A stretch of 64,000 nucleotides of DNA from Blastochloris viridis (GCF_001402875.1 NZ_CP012946.1:1528001-1592000); one strand, 5' to 3'. Shown: positions 15,848 through 26,477, numbered from the stretch's first letter. Translations and numbers: made by a program. Notes: generated by a model not told the origin, from the letters alone.

Positions 15848-18800
15848 ATGGTCCGCACCCTGAGCATCCTCACCGCCGCGGCGTTGGCGCTGGTCGCGAC
15901 CGCCGCGACCGCCAATCCGCTCGGCGGCCAGGTCAAAGGCGGCTCCGCGACCATCGCCGGTGAGGGCACCGCCACGGTAACGGTGACGCAGTCGACCGAC
16001 CGCGCGGTGATCGACTGGCGCACCTTCGACATCGGGGCCGACGAGTCCACCCGGTTTGCCGTGCCGAAAGCCGGCTCGATCACCCTGAACCGCATCACCG
16101 GCGGGCTGGGACCGTCGTCGATCTACGGCCGGCTGAGTTCGAACGGCCAGCTGGTGCTGATCAACCCCAACGGCATCCTGTTCGGCGCCGGTGCGGTGGT
16201 GGACGCCGCCGGGCTGGTGGCGACCAGCCACGACATTGCCGATGCCGACTTCATGGCCGGCGGCATGGTGTTCGACCTGCCGGGCAACCCGTCGGCCGCG
16301 GTCATCAATGCCGGCACCATCACCGTCAGCGACGGCGGCTTCGCCGCGCTGGTGGCGCCGGGCGTGCGCAACGAGGGCATCATCTCGGCCCGGCTCGGCA
16401 AGGTCGGGCTCGCCGCCGGCAACGGCTTCACCCTCGACCTCTATGGCGACGGCCTGATCAACCTCAAGGTCGGCGACGAGATCGCCGCCGAGGTCATGGA
16501 CATGCGCAGCGGCAAGGCGCTGTCGTCGCTGGTGTCGAACGCCGGCACCCTCAAGGCCGATGGCGGCCGGGTGGCGCTGACCGCGGTGACGGCGCGGCGG
16601 GTGGTCGACAGCGTCATCAACAACAGCGGGGTGATCGAGGCCAACGCTGTGGCACGGAAGGGCGGCACCATTATCCTCGGCGCCGCCACCGCCTCGACCA
16701 AGACCACCGGTGCGCCGACACAGACCGTGAAGGTGTCCGGCAAGCTGACGGCGGCCGGGCAGGGCGCTAGCCAGACCGGCGGCAAAATCCAGGTCACCGG
16801 CGAGCAGATCCGGATCGCCGATGCCCGGCTCGACGCTTCGGGAGCGGCCGGCGGCGGCACGGTGCTGGTCGGCGGCGACCGCTCCGGCGGCAAGGCCGCG
16901 CCGGCCGGGCTCGACCATCCGCTAGCGGCGCTGGAGAGCGAGGCGGTGCCGACCGCGTCGCGGGTGGTGATCGAGCCATCGGTGACCATCGACGTTTCCG
17001 CCACCGACCGCGGCGACGGCGGCAAGGCGATCGTGTGGAGCGACACTGACACCACCTTCGCCGGCACCATCCTTGCCACCGGCGGTCCGAACGGCGGCAA
17101 TGGCGGCTTCGTCGAGATCAGCTCGGCCGGGCTGCTGACCGCTGACCTCGCCGTCGACGTGTCGGCGGTTGCCGGTACCATCGGCACCATCCTGCTCGAC
17201 CCCGACAGCCTGGACGTCGCGCGATCGGCGCAGGACTGCCGGCCGGGACGAAGCTGCGTCACGGTGGGGCAGGCGCGCGGCGGTATCTTTGCGGTTGCGT
17301 GGGGCGACATCTATTTCAACACCGCCTTCACCACTGGCGGTGCGGTGGTCGCGCTGTCGCTGTCCGGCAGCATCTATGTCAAGGCGGCGTTCAGCGCCCG
17401 CGACGTCGTCTTCGTCGCGTCCGGCGGCTCGGTGGTGTTCGACGCCAAGGTCACCGCGACCCGCGACCTGTTCGCCTTTGCCCGCGACAGCGTGCAGGTG
17501 AACGCCGGCCTCACCGCCGGCGAGGCGCTGACGCTGTGGGCCGACCGCGGCGACATCAATATCGCTGCTGCCGTCGCCGCCACCGACCTTTACCTTGATG
17601 CACGGCGGGCGGTGACAATTGGCGCGAACGCCACCGTTCTCGGCAGCGTCGCCATCCTGGCCGGGACTATCGATATCGATGCGGCGCTGCGCGGCGCGGC
17701 GATCGAGCTTGATGCCAGCGAGCGGGTGAGGCTCGGCGGCACCGTTGCCGCTACGGGATCGCTCGAAGTGACGGCGCCAAGGCTCGACATCGACGCCGGC
17801 GCGACGGTATCGGCCACCGACGTGACGTTCGACGCCGATACCGCGACGGTGGCCGGTTCGGTGGTGGCGCGCGGCCGGCTGGCGATTGCCGCCGATGCCA
17901 TCGATCTGCCCGGCACGCTGCGCGGCGCGGCCATCGAGCTTGACGCCAGCGAGCGGGTGAGGTTCGGCGGCACCGTTGCCGCCACGGGATTGCTCGATGT
18001 AACGGCGCCAAGGCTCGACATCGCCGCCGGCGCGACGGTATCGGCTACCGACGCGAGGTTCGACGCCGATACCGCGACGGTGGCCGGCTCGGTGACGGCG
18101 CGCGGTGCGCTCGACATCGAGGCACAATGGCTGGCCTCGACCGGGCTGTTGCGCGGCGACAGCGTCCGGCTGCGGCTGACGCCGGCGCAGCAGCCCGGTC
18201 TGGGCGGGCTCGACAATCGCGGCACCATCGCTGGCGCCACGGTCGAGATTTCGGCGGCGGGCGGTGCGCTCGCGGTCGGCGGCACCATCGAGCTGCTGGC
18301 GGGCGGCCCGGCCAGCCGGCTGTCGGTGGTCAACACTGCCGGTTCGGTCGATTTCGCCGCGGTGCTGGCGCTGCCGGCCGGGCATCCTGCGCTGGTGTCG
18401 ATGGTGGCGAGCGGTGCGCTCACGGTCGAGAGCGCGCTCGCGGTGCAGGGCGCCACGCTGCTCTATGCCGGCACCGACCTGCGCATCCTCGGCGATATCG
18501 GCTTCACCGACGTCACGCTGCCGGACGCGGTGGCGCGGCCCGCGGGTCTGGATCTGGCCGGCCAGTCGGTGCTGGTGGCGGTGGGCGCCACCGTGAGCGG
18601 TCGCGGCGTTCCGCGCGAGCCGGGCGCCACGGCCGGCGGCAACACCCGCATCGGCCGCAGTGCAGCCGGCACCGGGACGATCGCCATCGTCGAGCAGACG
18701 GCGGACGTGCAAGGCGCGGCCTATCTCGACGGCCTGACCGCGAGCGGCCTTGCCGCCGCGTTCGCGCCGCTGGCGCAGCTCACCGGCGCCGGCGATGTGC

Positions 18801-20428
18801 CGAAGCTCGCACCGGTCACCGCCGCACTGAGCCGTGATGCACTGGCCTCGCGCGGCATCGACGTGCCGGCGCCGCCGACGGTGGACCAGCCCGTCACCCC
18901 GCCGGCCGCGGCCACCGCCGATCCCGCGCGGCAGATCGTGATCCCGTCGCCGAACGCCGGCGATGGCAATGACGATCGCGCGGTGGTCGAGCTGTCGGAG
19001 CCCGCCGGCGATGGCGGACAAGGCGGCGGCGGACAAGGTGGGCAAAGTGGCGGTGGACAGGGTGGACCGGGATCGGGCGGCACCGGCGGCCACGGCGATC
19101 TGACCGGGGCACTGCCGCCGATGCCGCGCACCTTCGACGTGCCGCCGCCGACCGAGACCCGCTTCCTCCGCGACGAGGTGCTGGTCCACGTCGACCCCAA
19201 GCTGTCGCCCGAACAGGTTGCGGCGATCGAGCGCCAGTTCGGGCTGACGCCGCTCGCCCGCCAGAGTTTCGGACTCGGCGGCTTCAGCTTCGGCCGCTAC
19301 CGCATTCCGGCCGGCATGGATTTGCGGGCGGTGATCGCGGCGCTGTCCGGCAATCGCGGCGTCATGGTCGGCCAGCCGAACTACACCTATGCGCTCAGCG
19401 AGGATGCGGCGGGGCAGGACGCTGCCCGGACTGCGCCGGCCGAGGGCTCGCAGCCGGCCTCGGCGCCGGCCCACGGGCTGCCGGGCGGCCCGCAGCTGCA
19501 ATACGCCGTCGAAAAGCTGCGGCTGGCCGAGGCGCACCGGCAGGCCCGCGGCCGCGAGGTGGTGGTGGCGGTGATCGACTCGCCGATCGACGCCAGCCAT
19601 CCCGAGATCAAGGACGCGCTGCACAAGGTGATCGACGCCACCGGCGGCGGTGAGGCGGCGCCAGACGTCCACGGCACCGGCATGGCCGGCGCTCTGGCGG
19701 CGCGGGCGTCGCTCACCGGCACCGCGCCGGGCGCGACGATCCTCGGCATCACCGCGTTCCGCAACGACGGCAAGGGCACCCAGGGCACCACGCTGTCGAT
19801 CCTCACCGCGCTCGACCTCGCCCACCGCGAGGGCGCCCGCGTCGTCAATATGAGCTTCGCCGGCCCGCGCGATCCGCTGCTGTCGCGGGCCATCGCCGAG
19901 GCGCGCCGGCGCGGCATGATCCTGGTCGCTGCCGCCGGCAATGGTGGTCCGCAGTCGCCGCCGCTCTATCCGGCGGCCGACCCCAACGTTATCGCGGTCA
20001 CCGCCATCGACGCCGACGACAACGCCTTCGCCATGGCAAACCGCGGCAGTTACGTCACCGTCGCTGCGCCCGGCGTCGACGTGCTGGTGCCGGTGCCGGG
20101 CAACGCCTACGAGTTCACCTCCGGCACCTCGGTCGCCACTGCCGAGGTCAGCGGCCTGGTGGCGTTGATGCTGGAGCGCGACCCCGTCGCCAGCGCCGAG
20201 GACATTCGGCAGGCGCTGATCAGCTCGGCGCGCGACCTCGGCCCGGAAGGACCCGACCCGGTGTTCGGCGCCGGCGCCGCCGACGCCGCCGCCGCGCTGC
20301 AGGCGATCGAGCACCGCACCACCGTGCCGCCGCACCGGCCGATTGCCGATGGCGTCAAGCCGGAACGGCCGCTGGCGACGGCGCCGGGCCGCACCGGGCT
20401 GACGCCGGCCAGCCTGCCGCAGCGATAA
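15848..20428 (+). CDS. TpsA-type haemagglutinin adhesin fused to a C-terminal subtilisin (S8) protease
   Basis: This 1526-residue protein starts at an ATG behind GGGAG. Residues 1-23 are a signal peptide. Residues ~24-280 are a TPS (filamentous haemagglutinin N-terminal) domain: FDIGADESTRF, GRLSSNGQLVLINPNGILFG. Residues ~280-1000 are beta-helix-like repeats including a 77-residue tandem repeat. A Gly/Gln-rich linker lies near residue 1060. Then comes an inhibitor-type pro-domain (~1107-1180, EVLVHVDPKLSPEQ to GQPNYTYAL) and an S8 domain with catalytic Asp1244 (AVIDSPID), His1275 (DVHGTGMAG), Asn1365 (AAAGNGG) and Ser1428 (SGTSVATAE). All catalytic residues are intact. It should be exported by the preceding TpsB. 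Inference: the protease processes its own adhesin or acts while tethered at the surface. Confidence 0.9.
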   Translation: MVRTLSILTAAALALVATAATANPLGGQVKGGSATIAGEGTATVTVTQSTDRAVIDWRTFDIGADESTRFAVPKAGSITLNRITGGLGPSSIYGRLSSNGQLVLINPNGILFGAGAVVDAAGLVATSHDIADADFMAGGMVFDLPGNPSAAVINAGTITVSDGGFAALVAPGVRNEGIISARLGKVGLAAGNGFTLDLYGDGLINLKVGDEIAAEVMDMRSGKALSSLVSNAGTLKADGGRVALTAVTARRVVDSVINNSGVIEANAVARKGGTIILGAATASTKTTGAPTQTVKVSGKLTAAGQGASQTGGKIQVTGEQIRIADARLDASGAAGGGTVLVGGDRSGGKAAPAGLDHPLAALESEAVPTASRVVIEPSVTIDVSATDRGDGGKAIVWSDTDTTFAGTILATGGPNGGNGGFVEISSAGLLTADLAVDVSAVAGTIGTILLDPDSLDVARSAQDCRPGRSCVTVGQARGGIFAVAWGDIYFNTAFTTGGAVVALSLSGSIYVKAAFSARDVVFVASGGSVVFDAKVTATRDLFAFARDSVQVNAGLTAGEALTLWADRGDINIAAAVAATDLYLDARRAVTIGANATVLGSVAILAGTIDIDAALRGAAIELDASERVRLGGTVAATGSLEVTAPRLDIDAGATVSATDVTFDADTATVAGSVVARGRLAIAADAIDLPGTLRGAAIELDASERVRFGGTVAATGLLDVTAPRLDIAAGATVSATDARFDADTATVAGSVTARGALDIEAQWLASTGLLRGDSVRLRLTPAQQPGLGGLDNRGTIAGATVEISAAGGALAVGGTIELLAGGPASRLSVVNTAGSVDFAAVLALPAGHPALVSMVASGALTVESALAVQGATLLYAGTDLRILGDIGFTDVTLPDAVARPAGLDLAGQSVLVAVGATVSGRGVPREPGATAGGNTRIGRSAAGTGTIAIVEQTADVQGAAYLDGLTASGLAAAFAPLAQLTGAGDVPKLAPVTAALSRDALASRGIDVPAPPTVDQPVTPPAAATADPARQIVIPSPNAGDGNDDRAVVELSEPAGDGGQGGGGQGGQSGGGQGGPGSGGTGGHGDLTGALPPMPRTFDVPPPTETRFLRDEVLVHVDPKLSPEQVAAIERQFGLTPLARQSFGLGGFSFGRYRIPAGMDLRAVIAALSGNRGVMVGQPNYTYALSEDAAGQDAARTAPAEGSQPASAPAHGLPGGPQLQYAVEKLRLAEAHRQARGREVVVAVIDSPIDASHPEIKDALHKVIDATGGGEAAPDVHGTGMAGALAARASLTGTAPGATILGITAFRNDGKGTQGTTLSILTALDLAHREGARVVNMSFAGPRDPLLSRAIAEARRRGMILVAAAGNGGPQSPPLYPAADPNVIAVTAIDADDNAFAMANRGSYVTVAAPGVDVLVPVPGNAYEFTSGTSVATAEVSGLVALMLERDPVASAEDIRQALISSARDLGPEGPDPVFGAGAADAAAALQAIEHRTTVPPHRPIADGVKPERPLATAPGRTGLTPASLPQR
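17687..18148 (+). repeat. 77-codon tandem repeat inside the adhesin
   Basis: Two nearly identical 231-bp units begin at 17687 and 17918 (each starts RGAAIELDASERVR and includes GGTVAATG, TAPRLDI, GATVSATD, FDADTATVAGSV). Earlier and later sequence shows weaker versions. The very high DNA identity suggests a recent duplication or gene conversion within the beta-helical shaft. Confidence 0.9.
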
Positions 20429-20439
20429 CGGCGCCGCCG

Positions 20440-21420
20440 GCTGGGCGTGCGGGGAATGCGCGGTGGCCGGCGTGGCGGCGAAGCGACGTAGGTCGCGGAT
20501 CATGGATCCTCGGGTCTCGGCAAAGCCTCGCCCGAGGATGACGGGTTGAGGGTCCCTCGCCCGGGGATGACGCGAGGTTGGTGCGCTGGGCTCGCCCGGG
20601 GATGACGCGTTGAGGTGGCGCGCGCGAGGCTCGACCTGTCGTCCCCGGCGAGCATCGCGAAGCGATGCGAGGGAAGGGGACCCATGATCCGCGAGGCTTG
20701 CGGGATCTTCGCCACGGCCGGCGTGGCGGCGAACGGCATTTACGTCGCGGATCATGGATCCTCGGGTCTCGGCAAAGCCTCGCCCGAGGATGACGGGTTG
20801 AGGGTCCCTCGCCCGGGGATGACGCGCTCAAGTTAATGCGCGCGCCTCGACCGAGGATGAACCCGTCGGGGTTGGAGCGCTGGGCTCGCCCGGGGATGAC
20901 GCGTTGAGGTGGCGCGCGCGAGGCTCGACCTGTCGTCCCCGGCGAGCATCGCGAAAAGCGATGCGAGGGAAGGGGACCCATGATCCGCGAGGCTTGCGGG
21001 ATCTTCGCCACGGCCGGCGTGGCGGCGAACGCCATCAGGTCGCGGATCGTGGATCCTCGGGTCTCGGCAAAGCCTCGCCCGAGGATGACGTGTTGAGGGT
21101 CCCTCGCCCGGGGATGACGCGCTCAAGTTAATGCGCGCGCCTCGACCGAGGATGAACCCGTCGGGGTTGGAGCGCTGGGCTCGCTCGAGGATGACGCGCT
21201 CAGGTTAATGCGCGAGGCTCGACCTGTCGTCCCCGGCGAGCATCGCGAAAAGCGATGCGAGGGAAGGGGACCCATGATCCGCGGGCTTGCGGGATATTCG
21301 CCACGGCCGGCGTGGCGGCGAAGGGCTTCAGGTCGCGGATAATGGATCCTCGGGTCTCGGCAAAGCCTCGCCCGAGGATGACGCGTCGAGGTTCCCGCGC
21401 CCGAGGATGACGCGCTGAGG
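20440..21420. repeat. Tandem array of palindromic repeats, four units
   Basis: Four copies of an anchor (TGGATCCTCGGGTCTCGG...CCCGAGGATGACG) begin near 20502, 20754, 21049 and 21342, spaced 252, 295 and 293 bp. Each anchor is a hairpin: ATCCTCGGG / CCCGAGGAT. Between anchors lie other shared blocks: CCTCGCCCGGGGATGACGCG, TCGTCCCCGGCGAGCATCGCGAA..., and CGCCACGGCCGGCGTGGCGG. The array fills the gap between the adhesin and ivd. The open frames across it are spurious. It is the same general class as the REP-like elements at 9934 and 60083 but a different sequence. Confidence 0.9.
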
Positions 21421-21426
21421 TGGCGC

Positions 21427-22599
21427 TCAGCCGGCCTTGCCGAACAGCTCGCGGCCGATCAGCATGCGGCGGATTTCCGAGGTGCCGGCACCGATCTCGT
21501 AAAGCTTGGCGTCGCGGAGCAGGCGCCCGGCCGGATACTCGTTGATGTAGCCGTTACCGCCGAGCAGCTGGATGGCGTCGAGCGCGATCTTGGTCGCCAA
21601 TTCCGCGGCGTAGAGGATGGCGCCGGCGGCGTCCTCGCGGGTGGTGCGGCCGCGGTCGCAGGCCTTGGCGACGGCGTAGACGTAGGCCTTCGCCGCGTTC
21701 ATGCCGACATACATGTCGGCGATCTTGGCCTGGACCAGTTGGAAGGTGCCGATCGGCTGGCCGAACTGCTTGCGGTCGTGGACGTAGGGCAGCACGAGGT
21801 CGAGCGCCGCCTGCATCAGGCCGAGCGGGCCCGCCGCCAGCACCACCCGCTCGTAGTCGAGCCCGCTCATCAGCACCGCAACGCCGCGGTTCACGGTGCC
21901 GAGCACGTTCTCCTCCGGCACCTCGCAGTCCTCGAACACCAGTTCGCAGGTGTCGGAGCCGCGCATGCCGAGCTTGTCGAGCTTCTGCGCGGTGGAGAAC
22001 CCCGCCATGCCCTTCTCGACGATGAAGGCGGTGATGCCCTTGGGGCCGGCGGCGGGATCGCTCTTGGCGTAGACCACCAGGGTGTCGGCGCCGGGGCCGT
22101 TGGTGATCCACATCTTCGAGCCGTTGAGCACGAAACGGTCGCCGCGCCTGTCGGCGCGGGTCTTCATCGACACCACGTCGGAGCCGGCGCCGGGCTCGGA
22201 CATGGCGAGCGCGCCGAGATGCTCGCCGGAAATCAGGCGGGGGAGGTAGCGGGCCTTCTGCTGCGCGGTGCCGTTGCGGCTGATCTGGTTGATGCACAGG
22301 TTGGAATGGGCGCCGTAGGAGAGGCCGACCGCGCCGGAGGCGCGGCTGATCTCCTCCATCGCCACCACGTGCTCAAGATAGCCGAGCCCCGAGCCGCCCA
22401 ATGCCTCCTCGACGGTGATGCCGTGGAGGCCGAGCGCGCCCATCTCCGGCCACAGCTCGCGCGGGAACTGGTTCTGGCGGTCGATCTCGGCGGCGCGCGG
22501 GGCGACCCTGTCCTGGGCGAAGGAGCTTACGGTGTCGCGGATAGCGTCGGCGGTGTCGCCGAGGCCGAAGTCGAACGGCAGCGCGCTGTCGGCAAGCAT
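21427..22599 (-). CDS. ivd: Isovaleryl-CoA dehydrogenase
   Basis: The 390-residue flavoprotein oxidises isovaleryl-CoA to 3-methylcrotonyl-CoA in leucine breakdown, passing electrons to ETF. The acyl-CoA dehydrogenase layout is complete (N-terminal helical, beta and C-terminal helical domains). The catalytic base is Glu250 in [16 protein letters not shown], the position characteristic of isovaleryl-CoA dehydrogenases rather than medium- or short-chain ones. [12 protein letters not shown] and MWITNG are FAD-contact motifs. The mcc subunits that act next are elsewhere in the window (33404 and 58116). Probably monocistronic here. Confidence 0.95.
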   Translation of the reverse strand: MLADSALPFDFGLGDTADAIRDTVSSFAQDRVAPRAAEIDRQNQFPRELWPEMGALGLHGITVEEALGGSGLGYLEHVVAMEEISRASGAVGLSYGAHSNLCINQISRNGTAQQKARYLPRLISGEHLGALAMSEPGAGSDVVSMKTRADRRGDRFVLNGSKMWITNGPGADTLVVYAKSDPAAGPKGITAFIVEKGMAGFSTAQKLDKLGMRGSDTCELVFEDCEVPEENVLGTVNRGVAVLMSGLDYERVVLAAGPLGLMQAALDLVLPYVHDRKQFGQPIGTFQLVQAKIADMYVGMNAAKAYVYAVAKACDRGRTTREDAAGAILYAAELATKIALDAIQLLGGNGYINEYPAGRLLRDAKLYEIGAGTSEIRRMLIGRELFGKAG

Positions 22600-22662
22600 G
22601 ATGGACCTCCCCGCATTGGTTGCTTTTGCGACCGTTATAGAGCGGGGCGACCGTCGCAGCCT

Positions 22663-22692
22663 AGGCCGACCTTCGTCAGGCCGACCTTCGTC
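22663..22692. repeat. 15-bp tandem duplication at the end of the GGDEF-EAL gene
   Basis: AGGCCGACCTTCGTC is repeated twice without spacing, and the second copy reaches into the stop codon of the GGDEF-EAL gene. Similar 15-bp duplications occur at 26748, 27454, 35781 and 35863. Confidence 0.85.
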
Positions 22693-24868
22693 AGGCGCAG
22701 ACCGAAACCAGCGCCGGCGATTTGGCGCCGGTGACGAGGTGGTCGATCGCGGTGGCCCGCATCGGCCGGCCGAGCAGGTAGCCCTGCAACTCGTGGCAGC
22801 CGGAGGCCTGCAGGAAGCGGACCTGCTCGGGGGTCTCGACGCCCTCGGCCACCACCGTCATGCCGAGGCCGCGGGCGAGCGAGACGATGGCGTGGACGAT
22901 CATCGCCGAATCGGCCGAATCGGCGAGGTCGCGCACGAAGCTCTGGTCGATCTTGAGCTTGTCGAAGGTGAAGCGCTTCAGATAGCCGAAGCTGGAATAG
23001 CCGGTACCGAAATCGTCCAGCGCTACCCGGCAGCCCAGCGCCCGCAGCCGGTTGATCACCGCCAGCGCCATTTCCGGGTCCTCGATCAGCACGCCCTCGG
23101 TGATCTCCAGCACCAGCCGTTCCGGCGCGACCTCGGTGGCTTGCAGGATGCGCTTGACGGTGCTCTCGATGTCGCCCTTCAGGACCTGGATCGGCGACAG
23201 GTTGACGGCGACGGTGAGCCCCGGCCAGCGCCGGGCATCCTCGCAGGCGCGCTCCAGCACGGCGGCGCCGAGCTTGTGGATCAGGCCGGTTTCCTCGGCG
23301 ATCGGGATGAAGTCGCTGGGCGGGATCACCCCGCGCAAGGCGTGGCGCCAGCGCACCAGCGCTTCGACCCCGGTCAACACGTTGTCGGTGGCGGCGTAGA
23401 CCGGTTGATACTCGACCAGCAACTCGCCGGTGAGGATGGCGGCGCGCAGCTCGCGCTCAATGAAGCGGCGGTGGCGCGAGTCCTTTTCGAGATCGGCGTC
23501 GTACACCGTCACCCGGCCGCGGCCGCTCGACTTGGCGACGTAGAGCGCAAGGTCGGCGCGATGGACCAGCAGGTGCTGCTCGGCGCCGTGCTCGGGCGAC
23601 AGCGCGATGCCGATGCTGGCGCCGATCTCGATCTGCTTGCCGTCGATCGGCACCGAGCGGCTCAGCTCCTCGACGATGCGCACGGCGAAGCGGGACGCCA
23701 GTTCGCGGCTGATCGGGCCGTCGACCAGCACGGCGAACTCGTCGCCGCCGATCCGCGCCACGTTGACGAACGCACCGCATACCTCGCGCAGACGCCGCGC
23801 CACGTCCATCAGCAGGCGGTCGCCGGTCTGGTGGCCGAAGGTGTCGTTGACTTCCTTGAAGCGGTCGAGGTCGACCAGCATCAGCGCGAAGCCGCCGCCG
23901 CGCCGCGCCTTGCGGGTCTGCTCCTGCAACACCTCGAAGAAGGCGAGGCGGTTGGCGACGCCGGTCAGCGGGTCGGAGGTCGCCAGTGCCCGCGAGCGGC
24001 CCTCGCTGGCGGCGAGTTCGCGCGCGGCCTTGTCGACGTCGCGCAGAAGAAAGATCAGCAGCGCGCCGATCGCGGTCAGCACCACCACGGCGGTGGGGCC
24101 GAGCACGTCGAGCAGCGGCTTGCCCGGGTTGGCGTTGCGCCATTCCAGCGCGCCGACGCTGCCGCCGGCGACGCCGGCGAGCGGCAGCACCACCCGGCCG
24201 GCGGGCGCCCACAGCTGGGATTGGAACGACAGCGCCTCCAGCCCGTAGGTTTCGGCCAGCGTGCGGAGGGTGTCGTCGTCGAGCGTGCGCAGCACCACCA
24301 CCGCGCCGGTGGTGCCGAGCAGCGGGTCGCGTTCGACCAGCGGCGCCGCCGCAGCGATCATCAGGCGGCCGCCTGCGGTGGCGAACCCGGCGTGCACCCG
24401 GCCGAAGCCGGTGATGCCGTCGTCGCCGCCACGGCCCAGCGCGGCGTCGCTGAGCGCCACCACGCTGGCGGCCAGCTCTTCCGGCAGTTCGGACTCGGCC
24501 GGCTCGCCGGCGACCGTCGCCGCCAGCAAGCCACCCTGCGACGACATCATGAAGCCGCGGATCTCGCGGATTCGCTCGGCGAGGACGACGCTGCGCAGCG
24601 CTCGGTCCTGCGGCAGTTCGGGGCCGAAGCCGAGCAGGCTGGGCTCAATGGCGACGCGGTCGGCCAGCGATGCCTGCCGCTTCAGCAGCTCGGACGTGAT
24701 CGATTTGGCGGCGCGGGTTTCGCGTTCCACCGCCACGCGCTCGATGCGGGCATTGGTGTGCAGCGTGACGACGATGACGATGATGGCGCCGATCGCGATG
24801 AGTGCTGCGATAAATTCGCTGATGCGTGGCCGCATCACCGCTCGGGTCGAAGTGTCCGCCCTCGTCAT
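22691..24868 (-). CDS. Membrane GGDEF-EAL cyclic-di-GMP protein
   Basis: The 725-residue protein has an N-terminal membrane helix ([18 protein letters not shown]), a ~220-residue periplasmic sensor region resembling CHASE4, a second helix ([17 protein letters not shown]), a GGDEF domain (~295-455) and an EAL domain (~468-715). The GGDEF active site is intact (RIGGDEF). The EAL domain keeps [34 protein letters not shown] and EGVE, so both cyclase and phosphodiesterase activity are possible; in such proteins one usually dominates. It should sense a periplasmic signal and set c-di-GMP, affecting motility or attachment. Encoded apart from the adhesin locus, so a link is only speculative. Confidence 0.93.
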   Translation of the reverse strand: MTRADTSTRAVMRPRISEFIAALIAIGAIIVIVVTLHTNARIERVAVERETRAAKSITSELLKRQASLADRVAIEPSLLGFGPELPQDRALRSVVLAERIREIRGFMMSSQGGLLAATVAGEPAESELPEELAASVVALSDAALGRGGDDGITGFGRVHAGFATAGGRLMIAAAAPLVERDPLLGTTGAVVVLRTLDDDTLRTLAETYGLEALSFQSQLWAPAGRVVLPLAGVAGGSVGALEWRNANPGKPLLDVLGPTAVVVLTAIGALLIFLLRDVDKAARELAASEGRSRALATSDPLTGVANRLAFFEVLQEQTRKARRGGGFALMLVDLDRFKEVNDTFGHQTGDRLLMDVARRLREVCGAFVNVARIGGDEFAVLVDGPISRELASRFAVRIVEELSRSVPIDGKQIEIGASIGIALSPEHGAEQHLLVHRADLALYVAKSSGRGRVTVYDADLEKDSRHRRFIERELRAAILTGELLVEYQPVYAATDNVLTGVEALVRWRHALRGVIPPSDFIPIAEETGLIHKLGAAVLERACEDARRWPGLTVAVNLSPIQVLKGDIESTVKRILQATEVAPERLVLEITEGVLIEDPEMALAVINRLRALGCRVALDDFGTGYSSFGYLKRFTFDKLKIDQSFVRDLADSADSAMIVHAIVSLARGLGMTVVAEGVETPEQVRFLQASGCHELQGYLLGRPMRATAIDHLVTGAKSPALVSVCA

Positions 24869-25064
24869 GGGTCCGGCATCCCCAGTTGCGGAACCTATGT
24901 AACGGTAATGCCTTAACGCCAGGTCATCGAAACCGGTTAATGGGACATGTTGAGCCGGGCGATGTCGCGGGCGGCAAGTCTATGAGCCGGCTAAAGGCAA
25001 CGGCATGCGTTGCCGCCGGGCGTCGTCTGCCGACCGCAGGCGCCGGTTCGGCGGCGGGACACGT

Positions 25065-26477
25065 TCAGCTCTTTCCGAACCACAGCGCGGCGATGCCGAG
25101 GAAGGCGCAGAAGCCGACGACGTCGGTGACGGTGGTGACGAACGGTCCCGACGACACCGCCGGGTCGGCGCCGAGCCGGTGGAGTGCCAGCGGGATCAGG
25201 ATGCCGCCGAGCGCGGCCGCCACCAGCACGATGACCATGGCAAGGCCGATCACCAGGCCGAGGTCGGGGATGCCGAACCACGCCACCGCCACCGCGCCCA
25301 TGATGACGGCGAAGGCGAGGCCGTTGATCAGCCCGGCCGCCGCCTCGCGCACCACGATGCGCATGGCGTTGCCGTGGCCGAGCTCGCGGGTGGCGAGCGC
25401 GCGCACCGCCACCGTCATGGTCTGGGTGCCGGCGTTGCCGCCCTGGCTGGCGACGATCGGCATCAGCACGGCGAGCGCGACCATCTTTTCGATCTCGCCG
25501 GCGAACAGGCCGATCACCACCGAGGCCAGCATCGCGGTGAGCAGGTTGAGGAACAGCCAGGAGAACCGGCTCTTGGCGATGTACCACACCGAGTCCGACA
25601 GCTCTTCATCGGCCTTGACGCCGCCGAGCGCCTTCAGGTCCTCGTCGGCCTCCTCCGCGATGACGTCGACGATGTCGTCGACCGTGATCACGCCGACCAG
25701 CCGTCCGGTGTCGTCGACCACTGGCGCCGACACCCAGTTGTAGCGCTCGAACAACCGGGCGACATCCTCCTGGTCGTCGGTGTCGCGGACCTGGTGCCAC
25801 TCGTCGGACAGGATTTCACCGATCGTCACGCCAGGCCTGGAGCGCAGCACCACGTCCAGCGCCACCGCGCCCTTGAGGCGATAGAGCGGGTCGACCACGA
25901 ACACTTCGTAGAAGCGTTCGGGCAGGTGCTCGGTCTCGCGCAGATGGTCGATGGTGCGGCCAACGCTCCAGAACGCCGGCACGGCGACGAACTCGGTCTG
26001 CATCCGCCGGCCGGCGGTTTCCTCAGGGTAATCGAGGCTGCGACTCAGCGCGGCGCGGTCGAGTTCGGGCAGTTGGTCGAGGATCTCGGCCTGATCCGCC
26101 TTGTCGAGGTCTTCCAGGATGTAGACCGCGTCGTCGGAATCGAGCTCGCGCATACCCTCGACCAGGGTGTGCGTTTCCAGCGCCTCGACGATGCGGGTGC
26201 GGACGGTCTCGTCCAGCTCGGTCAGCGCGGTGAAGTCGAACACCGGCCCCAACAGCTCGATCAGCCGCGGCTGGTCGTCGGGGGCGAGCACCTCCAGCAG
26301 GTCGCTCTGGTCGGCGGCGTGGAGGTCGGCGAACAGCGCCTTGAGACGCGCCGCGTCGCTGGCCTCGACCGCGTTCGCGACCTGCTCGATCAACTCGGGC
26401 CGGAGGTCGCCGTCGGTATCGCGCACGCCCGGTCCGGCGCCGTCCGTGATATGCTCGCGCGTGGCCTCATCGAGCAT
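25065..26477 (-). CDS. mgtE: Magnesium transporter MgtE
   Basis: The 470-residue protein follows the MgtE plan: an N-terminal helical superhelix domain (HAADQSDLLEVLAP), a pair of CBS domains (about residues 145-270, including VVDDTGRLVGVITVDDIVDVI), a connecting helix and five membrane helices with the pore motif AVLMPIVASQGGNAGTQTM. It is a Mg2+ channel gated by cytosolic Mg2+ through the N and CBS domains. The ATG has GGAGG eight bases upstream; the longer frame is not needed. It is divergent from the first deacetylase gene. No Mg2+ riboswitch is evident in the short leader. Confidence 0.94.
   Translation of the reverse strand: MLDEATREHITDGAGPGVRDTDGDLRPELIEQVANAVEASDAARLKALFADLHAADQSDLLEVLAPDDQPRLIELLGPVFDFTALTELDETVRTRIVEALETHTLVEGMRELDSDDAVYILEDLDKADQAEILDQLPELDRAALSRSLDYPEETAGRRMQTEFVAVPAFWSVGRTIDHLRETEHLPERFYEVFVVDPLYRLKGAVALDVVLRSRPGVTIGEILSDEWHQVRDTDDQEDVARLFERYNWVSAPVVDDTGRLVGVITVDDIVDVIAEEADEDLKALGGVKADEELSDSVWYIAKSRFSWLFLNLLTAMLASVVIGLFAGEIEKMVALAVLMPIVASQGGNAGTQTMTVAVRALATRELGHGNAMRIVVREAAAGLINGLAFAVIMGAVAVAWFGIPDLGLVIGLAMVIVLVAAALGGILIPLALHRLGADPAVSSGPFVTTVTDVVGFCAFLGIAALWFGKS

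Noticed and set aside
16922..20755. Long open frame antisense to the adhesin-protease gene
   Set aside because: Shadow of the real gene in a GC-rich genome; no ribosome site or family.
20355..21131. Several small proteins within the repeat array
   Set aside because: They are translations of palindromic repeats, with no start signals and identical repeated segments.
20440..21420. CRISPR array
   Set aside because: Units are 250-295 bp with shared internal blocks, not short repeats with unique spacers, and no cas genes are present.
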